Shown piece after piece: positions 57,791-64,000 of a stretch of 64,000 nt of DNA; position 1 is the first letter of the stretch; each line of letters opens with the position of its first letter. The DNA is taken from the NCBI GenBank assembly GCA_963681505.1, contig OY811987.1, positions 1,509,066 through 1,573,065 of the forward strand. Direction: 5' to 3'. The position numbers were made by a program, and so were the translations under genes. The DNA is from Eunapius fragilis (Eukaryota > Porifera > Demospongiae > Spongillida > Spongillidae). The notes beneath the pieces were generated by a model, which was not told where the DNA came from, ran no database searches, and was given only the letters and a program-made list of their open reading frames with translations.

Positions 57791-58756
57791 AACACACTAC
57801 CCATTACATTTGTACTAAATGAAGGCAAGTCATAAAACTGTACCCATGAACAGGGTGGGTCACACATAGCACGGTATCCCCCATACAGCCACAAAGAACC
57901 CCTGGTAGCCAGCAGGTACTGCCTACCTTTTCAATGTCTTCCTCATCAGGCTTCATAAGTTCAGGGTCATTTGGCCCATGTGGTTTGGGCATGATGCCTT
58001 GAAGCGAACTATGGACCACCTTGATGAATGTGAGTGATGAGGGAGGGGGGGGGGGGGGGGGGGGGGCCCAAGAGTGGTAGGTAGATGGGAAGAATAATTT
58101 GAAACACGACATCAGACAACAAACAACCCCCCCTGGACCCTCCCCTCCCTCCTCCCCTGGACCCTCCCCGCCCTCCTCCCACGGTCTGACTGACTTTGTC
58201 CTTGTCTTGACCAAGTCTTGCTAAGGCATCAAACTTGACCTGCCCACTGGCATCCAACTGAAGAGGGACCACAGCCTTTGAGGCCTGGAAGGAATGCCAA
58301 CGATGATAACAGGGTGCGCTTTAATTCGACTCACAGAAGCGGTCTTCTTCTTTCCCATGCCAAGAGGGAATTGTGCCATGTGGATCTCTGGAAATGCACC
58401 GCCATCTCCGAAGTCCTGGACAAGAAGTTCTCAACGGAGGAGGGGCCAACGACTACACAGAGCTAACCTCCAACGCCCTAGGGGTCCATCCTTTTCGCTG
58501 ACCATATGGAGGCGGTTCTTTTCTTACGATTGGGTGCGCCAACTGGAATTTTAAAAAGAAATGCACAAAGTATATGTAGTGTCCGGATCAAGCAACACAC
58601 GTGACGTAGCATACTTGTCTGTATACGGCGTCACTGACACTGTCCGCGTCAGGATCGTGAAGAAGCTGCGTAGGCTTCGGAAGCAGCCTTAAGCAAGGAA
58701 AAAATATTTCAATAATATCATACTCTAGGTTGTTAAGCTCACTTCGTCAAGGACAT
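43074..58756 (-). CDS. SNW1: SNW domain-containing protein 1 (SKIP), spliceosome and transcription cofactor
   Basis: A complete 16-exon gene, 1599 coding bases, 532 aa (human 536). Exons, 5' to 3': 58756-58743, 58687-58615, 58542-58468, 58415-58335, 58284-58195, 58019-57927, 57414-57308, 55525-55351, 54441-54376, 50047-49931, 49550-49412, 45896-45791, 45166-45049, 43754-43591, 43316-43170, 43107-43074. All introns are GT-AG and phase matches at every join. Intron 5 has the weaker donor GTCAGT. Recognised from the family: PPPYGQRKGW, DFGDGGAFPEIH, the SNW core around YTPSQQGQAFNSGAKQRIIR, RGPPSPP, PPCISNWKNPKGYTIPLDKR, a coiled charged region (KKLHQKEREIKEE), and the YNVYDKPWR and DPFGLNKFL end. 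The last exon adds DSSKSKKAKF. SNW1 acts in the nucleus, bound to the catalytic spliceosome, and as a cofactor for nuclear receptors, Notch and SMADs. Introns 8-13 carry different minisatellites. Confidence 0.97.
43743..44766. repeat. 33-bp minisatellite in SNW1 intron 13 containing the splice acceptor
   Basis: About 31 copies of a unit that on the minus strand runs CTCACCATTTGGTCATTG then TTCCCTCCCTAGGGT. The real acceptor of exon 14 (TTCCCTCCCTAG|GGTCTT) is the first copy, so the array is the intron end and the first bases of the exon multiplied. It contains the palindrome CCCTAGGG. It is open in one minus frame for 343 codons because 33 is divisible by 3. Confidence 0.95.
45186..45682. repeat. 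19-bp minisatellite in SNW1 intron 12
   Basis: About 26 copies of TAGGGACAYACTGTAGGTA. It starts 20 bases from the acceptor of exon 13. Because 19 is not a multiple of 3, three staggered minus frames stay open across it. None is a real gene. Confidence 0.95.
46287..46952. repeat. 29-bp minisatellite in SNW1 intron 11
   Basis: About 23 copies of ACATGTTGGACACTCTCTGA then CTCAAGCCA. CTCTCT and CACTCT variants are mixed along the array. Each unit junction makes the 12-base palindrome CCAACATGTTGG. Confidence 0.95.
47929..48405. repeat. 28-bp minisatellite split by a MITE
   Basis: About four copies of CAACAGTGTCCAGGGAACCA then CCCTCACC on each side of an inserted element (48043-48292). Some right-hand units lack one C. 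Confidence 0.9.
48043..48292. mobile_element. 250-bp MITE with 15-bp inverted repeats and 5-bp target duplication
   Basis: Ends CAGGGTTTCATCGAG and CTCAATGAAACCCTG (one mismatch as inverted repeats), flanked by CAACA on both sides (48038-48042 and 48293-48297). The uninterrupted 28-bp array has only one CAACA at this position, so the insertion site is clean. The interior is G-run/C-run-rich with no coding capacity. Confidence 0.88.
48779..49148. repeat. Composite 28/39-bp minisatellite in SNW1 intron 11
   Basis: Units of GGGATGGGGCTGATGGGTGG then AGCTGTAT, with an optional 11-base GTACAGTACTG segment between some of them. It is open in several frames by chance. Confidence 0.92.
49577..49822. 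repeat. 26-bp minisatellite in SNW1 intron 10
   Basis: About 10 copies of GGGGAGGAGGTGTGATGTGA plus AGGGAT. It lies about 27 bases upstream (in gene direction) of the exon 11 acceptor, so on the minus strand it is a long C/T-rich pyrimidine tract. Confidence 0.93.
50322..50512. repeat. 63-bp tandem repeat, 3 copies, in SNW1 intron 9
   Basis: Three near-identical copies starting TACTACAATAAGGCTGCACA, or TATTACAA in the second copy. Confidence 0.92.
50599..50635. repeat. Perfect hairpin, 16-bp arms
   Basis: TTTATCTTTCCTGCTT is mirrored after a 5-base loop. It lies in SNW1 intron 9, just left of a LINE fragment. Confidence 0.85.
50690..51180 (+). mobile_element. LINE 3' fragment in SNW1 intron 9 (antisense)
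   Basis: Plus-strand reading gives RLGWTCIPLVIEV, then a degenerate terminal domain matching the end of the LINE family at 24-31 kb. It is heavily decayed and lies antisense to SNW1. Confidence 0.6.
51180..51960. other. SNW1 intron 9 body, AT-rich
   Basis: No gene or repeat recognised between the LINE piece and the 41-bp array. Confidence 0.5.
51980..54335. repeat. 41-bp minisatellite in SNW1 intron 9, about 57 copies
   Basis: The unit is AGACCTAAGGTGTACCAGAC then GTGAACGTCTCAGTACACTAC. Each unit has AGACGTGAACGTCT, a 6-base-arm inverted repeat. An 11-unit block is duplicated (variants at 52261 recur at 52712, exactly 451 bases later). Shortened units (GAACGTACTAAGGTG) occur near 53814, 54047, 54107 and 54213. 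The right edge is about 41 bases inside the intron from the exon 9 donor. Confidence 0.97.
54755..55318. repeat. 29-bp minisatellite in SNW1 intron 8
   Basis: About 19 copies of ACATCACTACAGGCCTAGGG then ACATACAGC. Includes the palindromes AGGCCT and CCTAGG. The right edge is about 33 bases from the exon 8 donor. Confidence 0.95.
56149..56186. repeat. (GT)n microsatellite in SNW1 intron 7
   Basis: A GT run in the middle of intron 7. The rest of the intron (55526-57239) shows no gene. Confidence 0.93.
57240..57300. repeat. (GT)n at the SNW1 exon 7 donor
   Basis: On the gene strand this is a CA repeat beginning about 7 bases after the exon 7 end (GTTTGTACACA...). Confidence 0.95.
57421..57487. 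repeat. (GT)n at the SNW1 exon 7 acceptor
   Basis: On the gene strand, a CA repeat that ends about 6 bases before the acceptor ACACCTAG. Confidence 0.95.
57735..57788. repeat. (CA)n microsatellite in SNW1 intron 6
   Basis: A CA run with one CC interruption. The 57490-57730 stretch shows no gene. Confidence 0.93.
58047..58066. repeat. Poly-G run in SNW1 intron 5
   Basis: On the gene strand this is a C run about 28 bases before the exon 6 acceptor. Confidence 0.85.
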
Positions 58757-58937
58757 CTTTTCTTTCTCTGAAGTCCAATGTGTTTGAACCGCTAATGATG
58801 TTCACGTGCGCAAGGCAATAAACATCACGTGATGTCGATCGTTCAGGGTTGCTGAGAATTTGCACACTTCATTGGTAGGCCATGTGAAAAGCTAATGAAA
58901 CTAATCATTCACCATACAATGTTGACAGCGACTCCTG
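58757..58937. promoter_or_regulatory. Divergent promoter region with CACGTG elements
   Basis: A 181-base gap between the SNW1 start (minus) and a small plus-strand gene. It holds a 14-base palindrome ACATCACGTGATGT at 58822-58835 and another CACGTG at 58803-58808, both E-box type sites. Shared control is inferred. Confidence 0.45.
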
Positions 58938-59269
58938 ATGGGACAGACCTTAAACCATAGTGACCCGTCCGAGGTGGGCTTGGGTGGTGAAGTCAGTACT
59001 ACCAGTAGTAATTATATCCCCATATCTCTCATCAGGATTCCGAACCATTGCCTGACCCGACCGTGCATGGTGCAACGAAAGACCTGGCCGACATTTTAGG
59101 TGACAAGGACGTGGAAGTGCTGGTGAAGTATGCCGAAGCCAACGGGGGAAATCCCGAAAGAGCCATCCGCCCGCTTAATTGTTACGAAATCCAGAGGCAA
59201 GCATTCGAAGTAGTAAAACATGATATGGCTGTTGAGGCAGAGGGAGATGTGGGATCTCCTAATCTTTAG
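58938..59269 (+). CDS. Small conserved-looking protein, unknown
   Basis: Two proposed exons: 58938-58973 and 59036-59269, joined in phase 0 through a weak GTGGGC donor and an ATCAG acceptor, 89 aa. It starts MGQTLNHSDPSE. The Gly at position 2 could allow N-myristoylation, but no Ser/Thr is at position 6. The second exon is soluble and helical (LADILGDKDVEVLVKYAEAN, then EIQRQAFEVVKHDMA) and ends in TAG. No family was recognised. It is divergent from SNW1. It could also be the alternative 5' end of the gene entering at 62259, but the stop argues against that. Confidence 0.5.
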
Positions 59270-59327
59270 TTTGTGTTATTGTGTTTTTCGTAGGTGTGGG
59301 AGTTACTAGTGTACTACAGGTGTGGCT

Positions 59328-61366
59328 TAATTAACTGTGCTTGTAGGGGTGAGTAGCTTAACTGTGCTTGTAGGGATGAGTGGCTTAACTGTGCTTGTAG
59401 GGATGAGTGGCTTAACTGTGCTTGTAGGGGTGAGTGGCTTAACTGTGCTTGTAGGGATGAGTGGCTTAACTGTGCTTGTAGGGATGACTGGCTTAACTGT
59501 GCTTGTAGGGGTGAGTGGCTTAACTGTGCTTGTAGGGATGAGTGGCTTAACTGTGCTTGTAGGGGTGAGTAGATTAACTGTGCTTGTAGGGGTGAGTGGA
59601 TTAACTGTGCTTGTAGGGATGAGTGGCTTAACTGTGCTTGTAGGGGTGAGTGGCTTAACTGTGCTTGTAGGGATGAGTGGCTTAACTGTGCTTGTAGGGG
59701 TGAGTGGCTTAACTGTGCTTGTAGGGGTGAGTGGCTTAACTGTGCTTGTAGGGATGAGTGGCTTAACTGTGCTTGTAGGGATGACTAGTTTAACTGTGCT
59801 TGTAGGGGTGAGTGGCTTAACTGTGCTTGTAGGGGTGAGTGGCTTAACTGTGCTTGTAGGGATGACTGGCTTAACTCTGCTTGTAGGGGTGAGTGGCTTA
59901 ACTGTGCTTGTAGGGGTGAGTGGCTTAACTGTGCTTGTAGGGATGAGTGGCTTAACTGTGCTTGTAGGGATGACTGGCTTAACTCTGCTTGTAGGGATGA
60001 GTGGCTTAACTGTGCTTGTAGGGGTGAGTGGCTTAACTGTGCTTGTAGGGATGAGTGGCTTAACTGTGCTTGTAGGGATGAGTGGCTTAACTGTGCTTGT
60101 AGGGATGAGTGGCTTAACTGTGCTTGTAGGGATGAGTGGCTTAACTGTGCTTGTAGGGATGACTGGCTTAACTCTGCTTGTAGGGATGAGTGGCTTAACT
60201 GTGCTTGTAGGGATGAGTGGCTTAACTGTGCTTGTAGGGATGACTGGCTTAACTCTGCTTGTAGGGATGAGTGGCTTAACTGTGCTTGTAGGGATGAGTG
60301 GCTTAACTGTGCTTGTAGGGATGAGTGGCTTAACTGTGCTTGTAGGGGTGAGTGGCTTAACTGTGCTTGTAGGGATGAGTGGCTTAACTGTGCTTGTAGG
60401 GGTGAGTGGCTTAACTGTGCTTGTAGGGATGAGTGGCTTAACTGTGCTTGTAGGGATGAGTGGCTTAACTGTACTTGTAGGGGTGAGTGGCTTAACTGTG
60501 CTTGTAGGGATGAGTGGCTTAACTGTGCTTGTAGGGATGAGTGGCTTAACTGTGCTTGTAGGGATGAGTGGCTTAACTGTGCTTGTAGGGGTGAGTGGCT
60601 TAACTGTGCTTGTAGGGGTGAGTGGCTTAACTGTGCTTGTAGGGATGAGTGGCTTAACTGTGCTTGTAAAGATGAGTGGCTTAACTGTGCTTGTAGGGAT
60701 GAGTGGCTTAACTGTGCTTGTAAGGATGAGTGGCTTAACTGTGCTTGTAGGGATGAGTGGCTTAACTGTGCTTGTAGGGGTGAGTGGCTTAACTGTGCTT
60801 GTAGGGATGAGTGGCTTAACTGTGCTTGTAGGGGTGACTGGCTTATCTGTGCTTGTAGGGGTGAGTGGCTTAACTGTGCTTGTAGGGATGAGTGGCTTAA
60901 CTGTGCTTGTAGGGGTGAGTGGCTTAACTGTGCTTGTAGGGGTGAGTGGCTTAACTGTGCTTGTAGGGGTGAGTGGCTTAACTGTGCTTGTAGGGGTGAG
61001 TGGCTTAACTGTGCTTGTAGGGATGAGTGGCTTAACTGTGCTTGTAGGGATGAGTGGCTTAACTGTGCTTGTAGGGATGAGTGGCTTAACTGTGCTTGTA
61101 GGGATGTGTGGCTTAACTGTGCTTGTAGGGGTGAGTGGCTTAACTGTGCTTGTAGGGGTGAGTGGCTTAACTGTGCTTGTAGGGGTGAGTGGCTTAACTG
61201 TGCTTGTAGGGGTGAGTGGCTTAACTGTACTTGTAGGGATGAGTGGCTTAACTGTGCTTGTAGGGATGAGTGGCTTAACTGTGCTTGTAGGGGTGAGTGG
61301 CTTAACTGTGCTTGTAGGGGTGAGTGGCTTAACTGTGCTTGTAGGGGTGAGTGGCTTAACTGCAGT
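59328..61366. repeat. 27-bp minisatellite, about 75 copies
   Basis: The unit is GGCTTAACTGTGCTTGTAGG then GGTGAGT or GATGAGT. Because 27 is divisible by 3 the array is open for 726 codons on the plus strand and 690 on the minus. The commonest variant (G/A) changes Val/Met on one strand and Thr/Ile on the other, so no frame shows constraint. Confidence 0.97.
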
Positions 61367-61689
61367 AGTGTTCACACACCATTCTCCATGTGCACACACA
61401 AGTAACCATAGGAGCCTTTTGGTAAGAGTGCATGATGTTGTACAGTGGAAGTCCTTTTATCCTCTAATCAAATTATGCCATACACCACAATTTGTGGACG
61501 GTTTGATTTGTTTTTAGAATTTTTAATCACTGCCAGCTTTAGTGAACAGAGCAGTTGACATACAGTTGGTATTTATAACTAGTTCGTTCCATTTCAGCGT
61601 GACCACTGCTGGATCATGATTAGTAACCGGCCTATTCTTACTACTCTCTAATACATAAACATCGCCCACCATCTCACCATCCTCTGATA

Positions 61690-62185
61690 TGCTCACCTCA
61701 TTCATCCCACCATTTCACCATCTTTTGATATGCCCACTTCTTCATCCCATCCTCTGATATGCCCACCTCCTCATCCCATCATTTGATATGCCCACTTCTT
61801 CATCCCATCATCTGATATGCCCACCTCTTCATCCCATCCTCTGATATGCCCACCTCTTCATCCCATCCTCTGATATGCCCACCTCTTCATCCCATCCTCT
61901 GATATGCCCACCTCCTCATCCCATCCTAAGATATGCCCACCTCTTCATCCCATCCTCTGATATGCCCACCTCTTCTCCCATCCTCTGATATGCCCACCTC
62001 TTCATCCCATCCTCTTATATGCCCACCTCTTCATCCCATCCTCTGATATGCCCACCTCTTCATCCCATCATCTGATATGCCTACCTCTTCATCCCATCCT
62101 CTGATATGCCCACCTCTTCATCCCATCCTCTGATATGCCCACCTCTTCATCCCATCATCTGATATGCATACCTCTTCATCCCACC
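61690..62185. repeat. 29-bp minisatellite, about 17 copies
   Basis: The unit is CCTCTGATATGCCCACCTCT then TCATCCCAT, with small variants. It lies 75 bases before the acceptor of the following exon and is pyrimidine-rich on the plus strand. Confidence 0.93.
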
Positions 62186-62258
62186 CTCCTCATCTTTCTA
62201 ACTCTACTTAACTTACACCACTTCACTGATTTGGCCATTCCCTCTCTCCCTCTCTCAG

Positions 62259-64000
62259 ACACATGAGTGCAGCCTTTTCAAAGTATCCAGGACATGAGGG
62301 CTTGATCTCGCTTGCGTTCAACATCGTCACTCAGAATGAAGAATGTGTCAATGATGATGAATTGCCCACAGAAGAGCCTCCCTCTGTTGCCTACGAACTT
62401 CTCAAACATGCCTCGAATGCCTTTTCAGCTATCAACAAAAAATCCATGGTCCATTATAAGGCCCTTGTAATCCTGTCAGGGCTGCTTGGGCAGTACCCAG
62501 ACCATCTCCCTGGTGTCTGTGACATCAGTGTCCTTGCGGAGCTGATCAATGGAGTATTGGAGCAGCAGAACAGAGAGATAGCCTGTCGGGCAGGAAGGGA
62601 TATTGTTAAGCTCCTGAAGTTTTTGGACAAATCTCAGCTGAAGGAATTGAGCACCAGAGGCGTTTGCAGTCATTTGTGGACCCTCCTAGAGAACTACGAT
62701 CACATGGACCCTGACTATGTTGTTCAAATCATTGTAGGCATAGAATACTTTGTACCACGGGTGAACCTTCTAGCCGAGGATGACTCCCAGTGTTTGCTGT
62801 GTATGACAAATGGGCTGCCTTCACACCGGGAACTTCAGAGAAGGATTTGGAACCTGTTTGCAGTTCATTGCAAACTGAGTGCCGAGTTTGCAACTCAGTT
62901 GCTGGCCTTGAATGTCCTCAACGTGGTTGTCACTGTTCTGCAGCAGGATGATACGCAAATCACGAGTTTTGTTTTGGAGTTTTTGGAGAGCTGCAGAAAA
63001 GCAATGCCACAGCATTTGTCCCAACTTTGCCTGAAGCAGGATTCAGTACTGGAAACTCTAGTGAAGACAACTATTCCAGACGACTGCATGGAGCAGACGT
63101 GCATTCTGCTGGCCTGCATCATTGACTGCTGCAGTGGGGCAACTTGTTCCAAACTGTTCCAGTACAAAATGGTTAGCAAGTTGGAGGATTGCGCTAGGAA
63201 AGCACCCCATCATTGCCTGCCCATAGCATGCAAGTGTATCGAGAAGGTCCTCCACCTCCTATCATCAGACTCCGAACGCAACGAGGAGAACAGTTTAGAG
63301 GCATTTAGGGTGCAGTTCTTTGCAGAGTACCACCATCTCTTCATTCAAGATGTGCTGGCCATCACTATGAATGCATCATATCAGGCTGAGCTTGTTTATA
63401 TGCTGCTTCAAAGGTTTCTGAGGGTGTGCCCTCAGGAGCTTATGTCCAACGTCTGCACTGCAGAATTCGTGCAGCGTTTTGTTACCGGCTTTGTGCGCGA
63501 TATCGTCCGCTTTCCAGATCAGGCAAGGAGAATAGTCTTCACTGGTCACCTGTTCCTGTTCCAAGTTAAGACAAAAGCTGTGGTTGAGATGTTTCGAGAC
63601 ATTGGCTTTCACACCACTGTCACCAATCTAATCCGAGAGTCGGAATCGCAAGACCTCCTCACTATTACGGTGGTTGTGGGTCTCCTCTCGTGCCTCACCA
63701 GCAAGTACCACGAGCACCTCAAAGACCTGAAGCCACTCCTTGATTGCAACGCGTTGGACGTGATTATCGAGATAGTGTCGAGGTTTGGTCAGTGCGACCG
63801 GACCCAGTTTGGCGACGAAGTCACCCGCATTTTCCTCACGATGACCGCCGACAAGGACGTGGCGCAGGAGCTCTTCAAGCGCAACTACCTCGACAAGTTG
63901 CTGGGGCTCCTGGGTACCTCTGACCTTCCCCCCGTGCTGCAACGCTGCCTGGTCCACTCGATAGGCAACATTGCCCTCGGAGGCCACAAGGTGAAGCAGG
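62259..64000 (+). CDS. Large armadillo/HEAT-like helical-repeat protein exon (3' truncated by window)
   Basis: The exon starts after a C/T-rich tract and CAG at 62258. Reading from ATG 62263, or in the same frame from an upstream exon, gives 579 codons without a stop to the window end. The exon starts with two partial-codon-plus-codon bases (a|cac|atg), so an upstream exon in phase 2 is likely. The protein is alpha-helical with repeating LL..LL..CL patterns, such as HYKALVILSGLLGQYPDHLP, LEFLESCRKAMPQ and, near the end, VLQRCLVHSIGNIALGG, typical of ARM/HEAT repeats. The frame becomes GC-richer towards the end. The family cannot be named from this part. Confidence 0.8.

Noticed and set aside
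59327..61517. 726-codon plus and 690-codon minus open frames, the latter mucin-like (VKPLTPTST)
   Set aside because: Both arise from a 27-bp tandem repeat divisible by three. Variants change amino acids on both strands, with no sign of constraint.
62476..63987. Minus-strand frames of 65-119 codons
   Set aside because: Shadows of the 579-codon plus-strand exon, which is much longer and has a protein-like pattern.

Overview
The window looks like nuclear DNA of an early-branching metazoan, most likely a sponge (inference). The evidence is small GT-AG introns, a Death-domain protein with ankyrin, Roc and COR domains, BEL/Pao and LINE remnants, and animal-type splicing and metabolism genes. There are no bacterial operons, and no tRNA, rRNA or CRISPR array was seen.

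Region by region. 1-7.1 kb: a decayed, intron-bearing Gypsy-type integrase gene and a decayed BEL/Pao element, both on the minus strand. 7.5-15.0 kb: a large plus-strand gene encoding about 17 double ankyrin units, then a Roc GTPase, COR and Death domain. It is broken by an 11-base deletion and an in-frame TAA. 15.8-17.5 kb: a 26-bp minisatellite. 17.8-19.2 kb: a minus-strand LINE remnant and a duplicated scrap of the Roc exon. 19.2-20.0 kb: long palindromes in front of a small Pro/Gln-rich membrane-protein gene. 20-24 kb: MITE-like inverted repeats and poly-C runs. 24.1-31.6 kb: at least seven pieces of one LINE family on the plus strand, one with a 279-bp in-place inversion. 31.8-33.7 kb: a complete four-exon FAD monooxygenase resembling kynurenine 3-monooxygenase. 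34-42.5 kb: mostly repeats and MITE-like elements. 42.5-43.0 kb: a paralogue of the 19.5-kb gene. 43.07-58.76 kb: a complete 16-exon SNW1/SKIP splicing-factor gene on the minus strand (532 aa), whose introns 8-13 carry different minisatellites. 58.9-59.3 kb: a small divergent gene. 59.3-62.2 kb: two more minisatellites. 62.26-64.0 kb: a long helical-repeat (ARM/HEAT-like) coding exon that runs off the end.

The intact genes (SNW1, the monooxygenase, the two small membrane-protein paralogues) keep phase across every junction. The frame breaks in the transposon-like and Roc-COR genes are therefore more likely biological decay than poor sequence. The most unusual feature is SNW1: arrays sit within tens of bases of splice sites, and in intron 13 the repeat unit contains a copy of the splice acceptor itself, about 31 times. 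Exon 7 is flanked on both sides by CA repeats within about 6 bases of the splice sites.
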